DNA of 64,000 nucleotides from Thermoplasmata archaeon (GTDB lineage Archaea; Thermoplasmatota; Thermoplasmata; RBG-16-68-12; SOIM01), in contig JAGLME010000001.1 in the NCBI GenBank assembly GCA_023140195.1, positions 124,001 through 188,000 of the forward strand, read 5' to 3'. This document shows, piece after piece, positions 35,307-44,638 of this stretch. Both the position numbers and the translations under genes were made by a program. The first letter of the stretch is position 1; each line of letters starts with the position of its first letter. The notes under the pieces were generated by a model that saw nothing but the letters and a program-made list of their open reading frames with translations, was not told the origin of the DNA and did not search any database.

Positions 35307-35447
35307 TTATCCACCTATCCTGAACATCTTGGTGCCACACTTAGGGCAGGTTCCCTTCGTGGCGGGCTTGCCGTTCTTCATTGTTATTTTCTGGGGATCC
35401 TTCATTTCCCTTTTCGCCCTGCACTTTACACAATACGCCTCAACCAT
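35307..35447 (-). CDS. DUF5679 zinc-ribbon protein
   Basis: 46 residues, MVEAYCVKCRAKREMKDP at the start and CPKCGTKMFRIGG at the end. Two CxxC knuckles bind one zinc. I recognise this as the DUF5679 family, small proteins common in archaea, often near information-processing genes; function unknown. A TATA-like CTTAATATG (~35477-35485) lies 30-38 nt upstream. It is divergent from the Rpo6 gene. Confidence 0.85.
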   Translation of the reverse strand: MVEAYCVKCRAKREMKDPQKITMKNGKPATKGTCPKCGTKMFRIGG

Positions 35448-35539
35448 CAAATCACCGAAATGAAATCGACTCTTTCCATATTAAGATATCTCTCTCAGTG
35501 CCCATAAAACGGAATATTAGGGCCAGATTCAACAAAACC

Positions 35540-35547
35540 TTTAAATC
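35540..35547 (+). promoter_or_regulatory. TATA box of the rpo6-eno-rps2 cluster
   Basis: TTTAAATC, about 31 nt before the ATG of rpo6, giving a nearly leaderless message for the first gene. Confidence 0.5.
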
Positions 35548-35574
35548 CGAATCTGCTGTATGCGACGGTTTGCC

Positions 35575-35748
35575 ATGACTAAATACACCCGTTACGAAGT
35601 TGCCAGGATAATCGGTGCAAGATCCCTCCAGATAAGCCTGGGCGCTCCGATTCTGATCACATCTCCCGATCCCTCGGTCGAGCCCTTGGATGTGGCATGT
35701 GCCGAGTACGAGAAGGATGTCATACCCATAACGGTTCGGAGGGGATGA
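35575..35748 (+). CDS. rpo6: DNA-directed RNA polymerase subunit Rpo6 (RpoK)
   Basis: 57 residues, the archaeal length. TKYTRYEVARIIGARSLQIS and the ending DVIPITVRRG are diagnostic of RpoK, the omega/Rpb6 homologue that clamps the largest subunit. The ATG at 35575 is the family start; the frame upstream is not conserved. It is followed after 10 bp by enolase and then uS2, a cluster seen widely in Euryarchaeota. Confidence 0.95.
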   Translation: MTKYTRYEVARIIGARSLQISLGAPILITSPDPSVEPLDVACAEYEKDVIPITVRRG

Positions 35749-35758
35749 GATAGCCGGG

Positions 35759-36964
35759 GTGGTTTCTGCAAGGATTCGGAAGATACTGGACAGCAGGGGC
35801 AACCCAACGGTCGAGGTGGACGTTTTTCTCGAGGGCGGTTCTGGAACAGCCGCAGCTCCAAGCGGTGCCAGTACCGGCGTTCATGAGGTGGCGGCTTTTC
35901 CCGAGGATGGCATTGACGCATCTATTGAGCTATTCCGGGAGGAGATCGTTCCCAAAATGATCGGGATGGACGGAACGGACCAAGCCTCGTTCGACGGCTG
36001 GTTGCATGAGATTGATGGTACCGATAACTTCTCCCGCATCGGTGGGAGCGTTGCCGTGGCAACCTCACTTGCGTTGGCGAAAGCCGCTGCGGAAGTGAGC
36101 AAGATGCCATTCTATTCATACCTGAGCGGACCGTCTTCGGAATCACTACCCAGGCCCATGGGCAATATGATTGGTGGAGGAGCTCATGGCGTTGGAGGAA
36201 CCGACATCCAGGAATTCCTTTCCATCGCACAGGGTCCGACCTTTCAGGATTCTGTCTTTGCCAATGCGGTCGTACACAAGAGGGTCAAGGAAAAGCTCAT
36301 TGAGGTTTTGCCCAACCAAGCCATCGGCAAAGGCGACGAAGGGGCATGGCTCGCGGGCATCACCAACGAGGAGGCCCTTGACATATTATCAGAGGCCTGT
36401 AGTGAGATCTCTGAATCTGTCGGGTTCGACTGCAGACCCTGCCTTGATATGGCGGCAAGCGAGATCTACAAGAACGGGATGTACAAGTATCGCGAGGGCG
36501 AGATTTCGACTGATAGCCAGGTGGATTTCGTCGCAGACCTTGTCGAGGAGTTTGATCTGTTCAGCGTCGAGGACCCTTTCCACGAAGAGGATTTCGAAAG
36601 CTTCGCCAGGCTGACCGAAGCGGTGGGGGACAGATGCCTGATAGTGGGTGATGATCTTTTCGTGACCAATATCCAGAGGCTGGAGAAGGGTGTTCACATG
36701 AAAGCGGCCAACGCCATTCTGCTGAAGCCCAATCAAATAGGAACGGTCACCGATATGGTGGAGACCGTTGAATATGCCAGGGAGAATGGATATCAGATGG
36801 TGATGTCCCACAGGTCTGGTGAGACCAACGACGATTCGATCGCACATCTGAGCGTCGCATTCGGCTGTCTGGCCATCAAAACTGGAGCTGTTGGCGGTGA
36901 AAGGACAGCAAAACTTAATGAGCTGATACGGATTGAGGAGATTACAGAATCTGGTGGTAACTGA
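35759..36964 (+). CDS. eno: Enolase
   Basis: 401 residues. [19 protein letters not shown], the metal Asp in LDMAASE, the DLFSVEDPF segment, [17 protein letters not shown] with its Lys, and MSHRSGET are all intact. It interconverts 2-phosphoglycerate and phosphoenolpyruvate. The start is GTG. It is about 20-30 residues shorter than bacterial enolase, as is common in archaea. Its last base overlaps the ATG of uS2. Confidence 0.97.
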   Translation: MVSARIRKILDSRGNPTVEVDVFLEGGSGTAAAPSGASTGVHEVAAFPEDGIDASIELFREEIVPKMIGMDGTDQASFDGWLHEIDGTDNFSRIGGSVAVATSLALAKAAAEVSKMPFYSYLSGPSSESLPRPMGNMIGGGAHGVGGTDIQEFLSIAQGPTFQDSVFANAVVHKRVKEKLIEVLPNQAIGKGDEGAWLAGITNEEALDILSEACSEISESVGFDCRPCLDMAASEIYKNGMYKYREGEISTDSQVDFVADLVEEFDLFSVEDPFHEEDFESFARLTEAVGDRCLIVGDDLFVTNIQRLEKGVHMKAANAILLKPNQIGTVTDMVETVEYARENGYQMVMSHRSGETNDDSIAHLSVAFGCLAIKTGAVGGERTAKLNELIRIEEITESGGN

Positions 36965-37584
36965 TGGAAGCAGATGAGAAGAACGAAGAGGAAGGACTGC
37001 TGGTCCAGGAGGACGTCTATCTCACTTCTGGCGTTCACATAGGTACTCAGCAGAAGAGCGCCGATATGAAGGAGTTCATATACAAGGTCAGGACGGACGG
37101 CCTTTACGTTTTGGATATCAAGAAGACCGACAGGAGGATCAAGATGGCGGCCAAGTTCCTCGCCAAGGTGGATCCGAACAGGATACTGGTTGTTGCTGCC
37201 AGACAATACGGTCAGAAACCGTCAAAGCTGTTTGCCAGGACCATTGGCGCAAACATCTTTGCCGGGAGGTTCGTTCCAGGGACACTGACCAATCCCAATC
37301 TTCCAGAGTACGTTGAGCCCGATATCCTACTTGTCACTGATCCTGCTGCAGACCAGCAGGCACTTCGCGAGGCCATGAAACTCAGGATACCAGTTATCGG
37401 CCTTTGTGACGCTAACAACGAGACCCGAAATGTCGACCTGATCATTCCGACCAACAACAAAGGCAGGAGAGCTCTTGCCACGGTCTACTGGTTGCTCACA
37501 AGAGAGGTCCTGAAGGCGAGGGGTGAGGTAGGTAGCGACGAGGATTTCACTCTGACCCTGGAGGACTTCGAAGCCTCTTTGTAG
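36964..37584 (+). CDS. rps2: 30S ribosomal protein uS2
   Basis: 206 residues, the archaeal form with an acidic N-terminus. [53 protein letters not shown] and [11 protein letters not shown] are family hallmarks. It binds the small-subunit platform. The ATG overlaps the enolase stop (TGATGG), so translation is coupled. Confidence 0.97.
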   Translation: MEADEKNEEEGLLVQEDVYLTSGVHIGTQQKSADMKEFIYKVRTDGLYVLDIKKTDRRIKMAAKFLAKVDPNRILVVAARQYGQKPSKLFARTIGANIFAGRFVPGTLTNPNLPEYVEPDILLVTDPAADQQALREAMKLRIPVIGLCDANNETRNVDLIIPTNNKGRRALATVYWLLTREVLKARGEVGSDEDFTLTLEDFEASL

Positions 37585-37592
37585 GTGTTTGG

Positions 37593-38408
37593 ATGAGATA
37601 TGCCACAGTCGCTGGTCAGTTCTATTCCGATAATCCGGAGGAACTCAGGAGGCAGGTCGAGAGATGTTTCAGGAGTCCGATCGGACCTGGTGAAGTCCCT
37701 GAACTGAAGGACGGTCCGAGGTCCATAATAGGAGCAGTCTGCCCGCATGCCGGTTTCGTGTACTCTGGCCCGGTCGCTGCCCATGTTTTCAACGCTCTTG
37801 CTTCCGATGGATTCCCTGAGACCTTTGTGATAATCGGCCCCAACCATACCGGGATGGGCGCAATGGTCGCGGTCACCGCAGAGGACTTCTCCATGCCCAT
37901 GGGCGTCGTTCCCGTGGACAAGGAACTGGCTGGGAAGGTAGTGCAAGGCATCATCTCGGAAGACATACTTGCCCACCGCGGCGAACATTCATTAGAGGTT
38001 CAGCTGCCCTTCATACAGTATCTGTCTCCAAATGTCAAGATAGTACCGATCAGCATGGGACTTCAGGACTTCAAGACCGCCAGGGAGGTGGGAGAGATCG
38101 TCGGGAAGGCGATCGAAGGAAGGGATGTTGTTGTTCTGGCCTCCACTGATTTCTCGCATTACATACCACAGGACATGGCGGAAAGGGTGGACAAGCTCGC
38201 AATCGACCAGATTCTGAAGATGGACGCCAAGGGTTTGTTCAAGGTCGTAAAAAAAGAGAACATCTCGATGTGTGGCTACGGACCCGTGATCGCTATGCTG
38301 GTTGCCGCCCAGGGTCAGAAGTCGGAGCTCCTGAAATACGCCACATCTGGTGACGTTCAGCCTATGAGGGAGGTCGTGGGCTACGCTGGGATGGTCGTCA
38401 GACGTTAG
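37593..38408 (+). CDS. MEMO1-family protein (AmmeMemoRadiSam system protein B type)
   Basis: 271 residues. The family's GAVCPHAGFVYSGPVAAHVF, ligand His in GPNHTG, the HSLEVQLPFIQY stretch and STDFSHY segments are present. The fold is like the aromatic-ring-opening dioxygenases, with a His-rich metal pocket; function in archaea is unresolved. It follows uS2 by 8 bp and is probably in the same transcript. Confidence 0.93.
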   Translation: MRYATVAGQFYSDNPEELRRQVERCFRSPIGPGEVPELKDGPRSIIGAVCPHAGFVYSGPVAAHVFNALASDGFPETFVIIGPNHTGMGAMVAVTAEDFSMPMGVVPVDKELAGKVVQGIISEDILAHRGEHSLEVQLPFIQYLSPNVKIVPISMGLQDFKTAREVGEIVGKAIEGRDVVVLASTDFSHYIPQDMAERVDKLAIDQILKMDAKGLFKVVKKENISMCGYGPVIAMLVAAQGQKSELLKYATSGDVQPMREVVGYAGMVVRR

Positions 38409-38414
38409 CTGGGT

Positions 38415-38729
38415 CTAGTTCCTTTTTGTCTCTTCTGAGATCCAATCCAGATAATCTCGGTCTCCTTGAGCGTACTCATAGCACATTAGGCAGGGGACTT
38501 CGTAGCTGTGCAGGTCCTTTATTGTGGCCATCGCCTCCTCGAGCAGTTCGGTCCTTGTCTTGAAGATGATGGCGAACTCCTGCTCCTTCTCTATTTCACC
38601 CTTCCACCAGTACATCGAACGGATCGGGAATATGTTGGCGCACGCCACCAGTCTCCTCTCCAGCAGCTTGTTGGATATCTTCTCAGCTTCGCCCTCGGAA
38701 CCGGTCGTCGTGTAAAGCATCGAGAACAT
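38415..38729 (-). CDS. cutA: CutA1 divalent-cation tolerance-like protein
   Basis: 104 residues. ERRLVACANI, MYWWKGEIEKEQEFAIIFKT, and SYEVPCLM with the WI end identify CutA1, a trimeric ferredoxin-like-fold protein linked to metal tolerance. The Cys in SYEVPCLM and the one in VACANI are noteworthy as possible metal ligands. It converges with the MEMO gene, ending 6 bp from it. Confidence 0.93.
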   Translation of the reverse strand: MFSMLYTTTGSEGEAEKISNKLLERRLVACANIFPIRSMYWWKGEIEKEQEFAIIFKTRTELLEEAMATIKDLHSYEVPCLMCYEYAQGDRDYLDWISEETKRN

Positions 38730-38778
38730 ATGGCTGAATACTCAAAGTTGGTAATAACAATTGGTAATTAGGTCGAAA

Positions 38779-38786
38779 CTTATAAT
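38779..38786 (+). promoter_or_regulatory. TATA box of the DUF6015-like gene
   Basis: CTTATAAT, about 40 nt before the TTG start, with GGAG 5 nt before that start. Confidence 0.5.
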
Positions 38787-38820
38787 CTAAAAGCCCAAGG
38801 TTGTAACTTCCGGAGATGCT

Positions 38821-39192
38821 TTGCCGGTAGTGAGCTTGGATGAATTGACAGAGGCCCTCAGGAGGACCCTTGGGAAGAAGGGGATGCCAGAGAAGGAGGT
38901 TGTGGCCCTGGCCGAGTATATCATATCTTTCTTCGGTTTCACAGAAGAGGTCATAGACAATCGTCTGGACGTGGATGACAGGGATGTCTTCTACATGCTT
39001 GAGGAAGAGGGGTTGCTCACAACCCGGCAGGAAGAGATTCACATAAAACGTGGAAAGCTGTGGCGGATCCACTACTGGGTGCTCCGCACAGAGTTCATCA
39101 AGCGGTTGGCGCACGAGGAAGTTGGGGATGTAGAGATAGACCATCAGCTCCTGTACAGTAGCATATCCGAAGAGGTATGGAGCCGGGATTAA
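38821..39192 (+). CDS. DUF6015-like winged-helix-type protein
   Basis: 123 residues. It resembles DUF6015, a family common in Thermoplasmatota and relatives, in the EYIISFFGFTEEVIDNRLD and DVFYMLEEEGLLTTRQEE segments. Helix-rich with a beta hairpin (IHIKRGKLWRIHYWVL), which fits a winged helix, so DNA binding is possible (inference). The start is TTG at 38821, supported by GGAG 5 nt upstream. It lies just before the M50 protease gene, which has its own promoter. Confidence 0.72.
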   Translation: MPVVSLDELTEALRRTLGKKGMPEKEVVALAEYIISFFGFTEEVIDNRLDVDDRDVFYMLEEEGLLTTRQEEIHIKRGKLWRIHYWVLRTEFIKRLAHEEVGDVEIDHQLLYSSISEEVWSRD

Positions 39193-39202
39193 AGAGTAAT
39201 TG

Positions 39203-39210
39203 TTTATATA
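39203..39210 (+). promoter_or_regulatory. TATA box of the M50 protease gene
   Basis: TTTATATA centred 28 nt before the ATG at 39235; the message should be leaderless. Confidence 0.55.
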
Positions 39211-39234
39211 CACTGAGATTTTACTTAGGGCAGA

Positions 39235-40581
39235 ATGGAATCGATACTTCTGAATGGGTATTTCCTGTTCTTCTTGGCAATCAGTCTGTGGATCATCGCG
39301 GTCTATGTAATCTACAAGAAGAAGTGGCTGGAGGGCACACCGTTCGCTTTCCAGGGGCCTTTCCTCCTGTGGAGGACCGAGAAGGGCAGGAGGTTCATTG
39401 ACTGGCTGGCCAGGCCCAAGAGGTTCTGGAAGGTCTACGGGGATTTCTCGGTTGCGATCACCTTCGTTGTGATGTTCACTTTCCTGGTCATCCTGATCTG
39501 GGTTGCCTTCTTGGTGATGAACATCCCCAAGGACAGGGTCCCAACGCCTCAGATGATATTGGGGATACCTGGGCTGAACCCGATAATACCGATCTGGTAC
39601 GGCATCCTGGCCCTGGTCATAGCTTTGGTGGTACATGAGTTCACTCACGGGATCCTCACCAGGGTGGCGAAGTCCAAGATCCTCTCCCTCGGACTTGTGT
39701 TCCTCATCGTTCCCATGGGCGCTTTCGTTGAGCCAGATGAGGAAGAGTTGCAGGTCATGAAGAGAAGGAAACGCAGCAGGATGTTCGCTTCCGGACCCAC
39801 ATCCAACCTGATTGTCGCCCTGATATGCTCATTGGTCTTCACCTCGGTCTTCATAGGAAATGCCGAACCAGTGGCCGTGGGCAACGGCGTGATTGGACTC
39901 GTTGAAGATAGCCCAGCATTGAGCTCGAGTCTGGAGCCCGGCATGATCATAACCTCAATATATCACAACAACAGCGAGACTCCCCTGGACAGCGTATCAG
40001 CCTTTGGCAATCTGATGGGGGATACCAGACCGGGGGAGAATGTCACATTAACGATCTATGACGAAGGGCGGGTCTACAGAGAAGATGTGGTTCTCTCAGA
40101 CAGGAATGACAGCCAATCGATCGGCTTCTTGGGGATATACTCCGTCTACACCGGGACTGGGAAGCAGGTCTACACGCCAACAATCTATCCTGAATCGATA
40201 GATTCAACGATGTACTCTATGATAATCTACATCAGCCTTCCGTTGCGCGGTCTATCACCCATCGATGAGCCATACACGAGCTTCTACGAGCCTTCGGGTG
40301 CCTTTGCCGGCGCTCCCGAGCCCCTTTTCTGGATATTGGCCAACTCGTTCTATTGGGTCTTCTGGCTTAATCTCATGCTGGGGCTGACGAATGCTCTTCC
40401 GGCAGTTCCATTGGATGGAGGGTATGTGTTCAGGGATGGGTTTGACGCTTTTCTGGAGAAGACGCGGCCCAATTTGAATGCGGAACGCAGAGAGGCCGTC
40501 GTCAAGAAGGTATCTTACTTCCTCTCCTTCTTCATTCTAGCGTTGATACTGTGGCAACTGATAGGACCCAGGATATTCTAG
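39235..40581 (+). CDS. M50-family site-2-type membrane metalloprotease with PDZ-like insert
   Basis: 448 residues. The zinc site HEFTH (135-139) lies in a membrane helix (ILALVIALVVHEFTHGIL). The second motif is NALPAVPLDGGYV (~384-396), with the third zinc ligand Asp. A PDZ-like domain (~220-330, GVIGLVEDSPALSSSLEPGM) sits between them. Six or so membrane segments. Such proteases cut membrane-bound regulators inside the bilayer; the target is unknown. It converges with the KaiC-like gene, overlapping by 4 bp. Confidence 0.92.
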   Translation: MESILLNGYFLFFLAISLWIIAVYVIYKKKWLEGTPFAFQGPFLLWRTEKGRRFIDWLARPKRFWKVYGDFSVAITFVVMFTFLVILIWVAFLVMNIPKDRVPTPQMILGIPGLNPIIPIWYGILALVIALVVHEFTHGILTRVAKSKILSLGLVFLIVPMGAFVEPDEEELQVMKRRKRSRMFASGPTSNLIVALICSLVFTSVFIGNAEPVAVGNGVIGLVEDSPALSSSLEPGMIITSIYHNNSETPLDSVSAFGNLMGDTRPGENVTLTIYDEGRVYREDVVLSDRNDSQSIGFLGIYSVYTGTGKQVYTPTIYPESIDSTMYSMIIYISLPLRGLSPIDEPYTSFYEPSGAFAGAPEPLFWILANSFYWVFWLNLMLGLTNALPAVPLDGGYVFRDGFDAFLEKTRPNLNAERREAVVKKVSYFLSFFILALILWQLIGPRIF

Positions 40582-41276
40582 TGGGTAACTACTTCGAAGC
40601 CGCCTTCGTCGAAAATCAGTGGGAAGTAACCTCTCTTGTGCTTGGTCTTCCTCATCTTCACAATGCTCAGGAACAGGTTGACTACCCTGTCGTCCCTTCT
40701 GAGGTCCAGATGCATTATGCCATCGGAAAGGAAATCCTCACCGTGCTCGCAGAACTTCATCTTGTCCTGGTCCATCTCGGCTATCAGGAACGCTGTGATG
40801 TTGAGATCCCTCAGCCACTCGAAGAACCTGAACAGATCGTCTCTGGGATCCTCGAACTTGGCCATGACCTCTAGGACTGGGAGGGAATCAAGCACCAATA
40901 TGCCAGTGTCCATGCTCCCTTTGAGGTTGTTGACGTACATCTTGAAGACTTCCATCCAGGACTGGTCGCTAAGATCCTTGAGCTTCTTCCTGATCATTGC
41001 CAGGTCGAGAACGCTCAATTTGTCATCCAGGCCGTTCACCGGCATACCAAGCCCCGCCATGCTGTCCAAGACGGACTCCCTGGACTGCTCCAGCGTCACG
41101 TAGACCCCGCTCCTGTCCTCATTCTTGGCGTTGTGGTACAGAATATTGTAGGCAACCGAACTCTTCATAGTCCCTGGCTTGCCAGCAATCAAAACAGTGT
41201 GACTTTGGGGAATGCCGCCCTGAAGGTGTTCATCCAATCCTCTGATGTAGGTCTTGATCCTTTTGGTAGCGACCAT
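40578..41276 (-). CDS. KaiC/RadA-like RecA-superfamily ATPase (single domain)
   Basis: About 232 residues. P-loop AGKPGTMKSS, the catalytic-Glu region in YVTLEQSRE and Walker B GILVLDSLPVL are intact. It is a single-domain KaiC relative, as is common in archaea with signalling or unknown roles. I chose the ATG at 41276 (MVATKRIKTYIRGLDEH) because a TATA-like TTTTATTATAG at 41308-41318 would start the message about 14 nt before it; a GTG at 41300 lies too close to the promoter. Confidence 0.85.
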   Translation of the reverse strand: MVATKRIKTYIRGLDEHLQGGIPQSHTVLIAGKPGTMKSSVAYNILYHNAKNEDRSGVYVTLEQSRESVLDSMAGLGMPVNGLDDKLSVLDLAMIRKKLKDLSDQSWMEVFKMYVNNLKGSMDTGILVLDSLPVLEVMAKFEDPRDDLFRFFEWLRDLNITAFLIAEMDQDKMKFCEHGEDFLSDGIMHLDLRRDDRVVNLFLSIVKMRKTKHKRGYFPLIFDEGGFEVVTH

Positions 41277-41381
41277 GTTATCTCGTCCCACGTTTCTCAC
41301 CGCCTTGGCTATAATAAAACTTGGTCTGAAGATATCATTTTTGAGAATCTATCTCGCCTTTGGCCAGACTCCCGAACGATG

Positions 41382-42221
41382 CTAACCCATTTCCAGCGAG
41401 CCCACTCCAAAGATGCCATCCTGGTCCATGAAGCTATTGTCAGTTTCGAAGAACATGGCGACAACCTCGAATTCCTTGGTGAGGCCGTTCTTATTGACCA
41501 TTTCAACCGCAGTTCCATTCTCCATGGGAACAGCCAAGGATTTCTCCTTGTCTCCCAGCGCTGAGAAACAGTCCAGCAGAAGCGACTCTGCAAGGTCAGG
41601 GCTCTCGGGGTCGCAGACCCATGGGCCGATTTCGCACGCTTTTTGTGAACAGAATCCACCGATGTAGCCCCGGACCTCCCCGTTTCCAGCCCAGAACATC
41701 AGGCCCGGGTCGTTCTTCGCGATCATGCTCAGAAGTCTCGTCCTATCTCCTGGGAAGTACTTCTGGTCAAGCGACACCATTGCCGGCAGTGCTTCCATCA
41801 CGAACTTCCTCGTTCCACTTCCAGCTGACTTCCGGCCTGATCCGGAGAACCTGCCCACTCTGAAGCTCTGCTCGAACCCGATCGCCTCATAGAATGAAAT
41901 GGCATCCAGGTACGAGTAAAGCCCGATCGATTCGACCGATTCGCTTCGGAGATAGTCCACGGCGTGCGAGATCAGTTCCGAACCTATGTTCTGATTTCGA
42001 CGTTCAGATTTGACCACCACATTCCCTATCCATGCCGTCCTGCCGTAGTTGATGGTTGTGAGCATGCCAACCTTCTCATCCCGAGCATGTGCGACAAAGC
42101 ACCCCCTCGGCTCCATTTCGAGGATCTTGACGAAGTCCTCCTCCACATAGCCCCAACCCTCCTTGTCCGTGATCCTAACAGCGAAAGGAATGTCCTCAGG
42201 AGTCATCTCTCCGATGTCCAA
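41382..42221 (-). CDS. GNAT-family N-acetyltransferase, two-domain
   Basis: About 279 residues. The first GNAT domain (~1-130) has the acetyl-CoA loop VVKSERRNQNIGSELI and the YSYLDAISFYEAIGFE end. The second half (~150-279, with VSLDQKYFPGDRTRLL) resembles the C-terminal GNAT-like domain of YitH-type proteins. The substrate is unknown. I chose the TTG at 42221 (LDIGEMTPEDIPF) because GGAGG lies 9 nt upstream, and the gene follows the zinc protein gene by a few bases. It is the last gene of the unit that starts at the ribosomal operon. Confidence 0.85.
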   Translation of the reverse strand: MDIGEMTPEDIPFAVRITDKEGWGYVEEDFVKILEMEPRGCFVAHARDEKVGMLTTINYGRTAWIGNVVVKSERRNQNIGSELISHAVDYLRSESVESIGLYSYLDAISFYEAIGFEQSFRVGRFSGSGRKSAGSGTRKFVMEALPAMVSLDQKYFPGDRTRLLSMIAKNDPGLMFWAGNGEVRGYIGGFCSQKACEIGPWVCDPESPDLAESLLLDCFSALGDKEKSLAVPMENGTAVEMVNKNGLTKEFEVVAMFFETDNSFMDQDGIFGVGSLEMG

Positions 42222-42226
42222 TGGGA

Positions 42227-42388
42227 TCAACCTCCGATCCTGCCCTCTTCCTCGTCGCAGATATGGCTGCCGTGAGTTAGGTACTTCTTGTCCCCTCTCA
42301 TGTGTTTTACCATGCAAGGGCCAAACTCGTCATTCTCGGCTCCGTACCACTTGTTACAGTCCTTGCACGTCAACTCGTTTTCGCTCAA
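42227..42388 (-). CDS. 53-residue zinc-binding protein
   Basis: An open frame starting at the TTG directly after the aIF5B stop (TGATTG). It starts LSENELTCKDCNKWYGAEND, has CxxC, a middle Cys (FGPCMVKH), then a SHIC end (C and H ligands), so one zinc site is likely. No family recognised. It sits between aIF5B and the GNAT gene on the same strand with no gap, so it is probably co-transcribed and translationally coupled. Confidence 0.72.
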   Translation of the reverse strand: MSENELTCKDCNKWYGAENDEFGPCMVKHMRGDKKYLTHGSHICDEEEGRIGG

Positions 42389-44134
42389 TCACATCCCCCA
42401 GAACGGATGTTCCATTCGCTTGATCTCCTTGACCTTCTCAAGCACTTCGATCTCATCAGCGGTCAGCTCCACCTTCTCCAGTGCCTTTGCATGGGATTCC
42501 GGCAGGTCAACATACAGAACGTCACCAACATTCATCTGCCTTCCGAATGTGACGCCCGCTACAGATATAGCGACCTCCGCTCCCGCTCTCGCTTCCTTCA
42601 GGCTCTTCTGTTCTTCCTGCACGCTCCTGATCTTGCCCAGGATCTTCCCGTCCTCCCTGAGGAGCTGTTGTTTGGGGCGGATTCTCCCAGCGAGGACCCT
42701 GACGCCGAAGATGGCCGGCTTGGAGACCCTGAAGCAGCAGTCTGGCAGAAGCAGCACTTTGCCGGGATAGTTGATCTTCATCCTCTTCTCTGCTTCCAGT
42801 TCTCTCTTCTTCTCGTCCATCCAGGCAGAATAGTCGTCGAGAAGCTTGTACACCACCCTGTTCTGGATGACATGAGCCCCCGATTTCATTATCTCTTCCT
42901 TGGCGTCTGGAAGCACATCCACATTGAAAGCCAGTATTGTTCTCTTGAGCGGGTCCTTGATCGTGGCGGCGTCGATTACGTCTCTTCTGGAAACATCGCC
43001 GACCCTTCCGGACTTCAATGGTATCTCGGCCGCTCTCAGTTCGTACGCGAGCGCTTCCAGGGAACCTATTGCATCCGCCTTTATTATCAGACCGTCCTCC
43101 TCGGTCGCGAGCTCGATGGAGGTCTCATCACGAACTCGCTTCTTGACCTCCTCAATGTCCTTGTGTGCGACTATCAAGGGAGCACCAGCAACCGCGTTCT
43201 CGATATTCGCTGCAGTGATCTTGATACCCGCGGCCGCACTCACACTGTCGACTGAAAGGAACTTGTCCTCCGGGTCCCGTATCTCGTCCAGGGGTTTTGG
43301 CTTGAGCAGAGCCCTCACTCTGGTCTCTATGGGCTCCCCCCTGCTGCCTAGGATGATTGTATCACCCTTCTCCAACGTACCTTTGTAGATGATCACATCC
43401 GCTGTCGGTCCCAGCCCCTTCTCCTCCTTGACCTCGAGTATGGTACCCTCTCCGGGTCCCTCTTCGGTCTCAAGACCCTTCTCCAGATACTTCTGGGCCA
43501 AACCTACCAGGATGAGCAGCACGTCCGGGATACCCTGTTTGTACTTGGCGCTCACAGGAACGATCCCAACATTGGCGGTGAAGTCGGACACCCTATCGTA
43601 ACGATCTCCCGGCAGTCCTAGGTCGTACAGTTTCCCGACCATGTCGTATATCAGCTCATCGAGCCTCTTCTTGGCCGATTCTGGCTGCTTCTCAAGCGCT
43701 TCCACGAAAACAACGTCCTTCACCCTTCGCCAGCCTGGTATCCGATCGACCTTGTTGGCGACGATGACGAAAGGTGTCTTGTGCCTCTTCAGGATCCTTA
43801 TTGACTCCAGGGTCTGGGGCATGAACCCTTCAATGATATCCACTACCAGCAAGGCTATGTCTGCCAGTGCCCCACCTCTAGCCCTCAGCGTGACAAAAGA
43901 ATGATGTCCCGGAGTATCGATGAATAGAAGGCCTGGAACCCTGAACTCGTCGCCTCCGGTCAGAGGCTCACAAGCCTCAATGATCGTCTCCAAGGGGACT
44001 TCGGTCGCTCCTATGTGCTGGGTTATCGCTCCAGCCTCTCTCGACACAACGGCAGTTCCCCTAATGGCATCCAGAATAGTCGTCTTTCCATGATCAACAT
44101 GGCCGAGCACGCTGACTATGGGTTGTCTTATCAT
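42389..44134 (-). CDS. infB: Translation initiation factor aIF5B (IF-2-like)
   Basis: About 581 residues. The GTPase motifs GHVDHGKTT, DTPGHHSF, NKVD and SAK are intact. Beta-barrel domains and a C-terminal VFGVRVLAGRIRPKQ region follow. It is the archaeal IF2/IF5B that promotes subunit joining and initiator tRNA placement. I chose the ATG at 44134 (MIRQPIVSVLGH), preceded by GGTGG; the upstream frame to 44179 is not conserved. It follows NDK, with 41 bp between them. Confidence 0.97.
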   Translation of the reverse strand: MIRQPIVSVLGHVDHGKTTILDAIRGTAVVSREAGAITQHIGATEVPLETIIEACEPLTGGDEFRVPGLLFIDTPGHHSFVTLRARGGALADIALLVVDIIEGFMPQTLESIRILKRHKTPFVIVANKVDRIPGWRRVKDVVFVEALEKQPESAKKRLDELIYDMVGKLYDLGLPGDRYDRVSDFTANVGIVPVSAKYKQGIPDVLLILVGLAQKYLEKGLETEEGPGEGTILEVKEEKGLGPTADVIIYKGTLEKGDTIILGSRGEPIETRVRALLKPKPLDEIRDPEDKFLSVDSVSAAAGIKITAANIENAVAGAPLIVAHKDIEEVKKRVRDETSIELATEEDGLIIKADAIGSLEALAYELRAAEIPLKSGRVGDVSRRDVIDAATIKDPLKRTILAFNVDVLPDAKEEIMKSGAHVIQNRVVYKLLDDYSAWMDEKKRELEAEKRMKINYPGKVLLLPDCCFRVSKPAIFGVRVLAGRIRPKQQLLREDGKILGKIRSVQEEQKSLKEARAGAEVAISVAGVTFGRQMNVGDVLYVDLPESHAKALEKVELTADEIEVLEKVKEIKRMEHPFWGM

Positions 44135-44175
44135 TCTGACCCACCACCTAGAATATGGAATAATCGTATTTTGGA

Positions 44176-44634
44176 TCACTCACCGTACAGCCAGTCCTCA
44201 TCCACCTTCTTGTAGTTGGTGATTTCTTCCTCTGTGAAGAACTGTGAGATCTCCCGTTCGGCCGAGGTCAAAGAATCAGAACCGTGGATTATGTTCTTGC
44301 CGACATGCAGTCCGAAGTCGCCGCGTATCGTACCTTGATCGGCATCTATGGGGTTCGTGGCTCCCATCATCTTCCTTGCGACCTTGACCGCCTGGTCACC
44401 CTCCAGGACCATCGCGACCGACGGACCGGAGGTGATGTATCTTGTCAACGGTTCAAAGAAAGGTTTGCCAATGTGCTCCGAATAGTACGACTTCGCCAGG
44501 TCCTCGCTGACGACCACCATCTTCATGGCCACTATCTTCAGCCCTTTCCTTTCGAACCTGGAAACGATGTCGCCGATGAATCCCCTCTGGACCCCGTCCG
44601 GTTTGATCAGCGAGAACGTTCTCTCTTTGGTCAT
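44176..44634 (-). CDS. ndk: Nucleoside diphosphate kinase
   Basis: 152 residues. FSLIKPDGVQRG at the start and the active-site His in NIIHGSDS identify NDK, which equilibrates NTP and NDP pools. It lies between eL24 and aIF5B in the conserved archaeal L7Ae-eS28-eL24-ndk-infB cluster. Confidence 0.97.
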   Translation of the reverse strand: MTKERTFSLIKPDGVQRGFIGDIVSRFERKGLKIVAMKMVVVSEDLAKSYYSEHIGKPFFEPLTRYITSGPSVAMVLEGDQAVKVARKMMGATNPIDADQGTIRGDFGLHVGKNIIHGSDSLTSAEREISQFFTEEEITNYKKVDEDWLYGE

Positions 44635-44638
44635 GACA

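Noticed and set aside
38683-39648. 321-codon minus-strand frame opposite the DUF6015-like gene and the M50 protease
   Set aside because: It covers the promoters of both genes and has no family features; the plus-strand genes have intact motifs.
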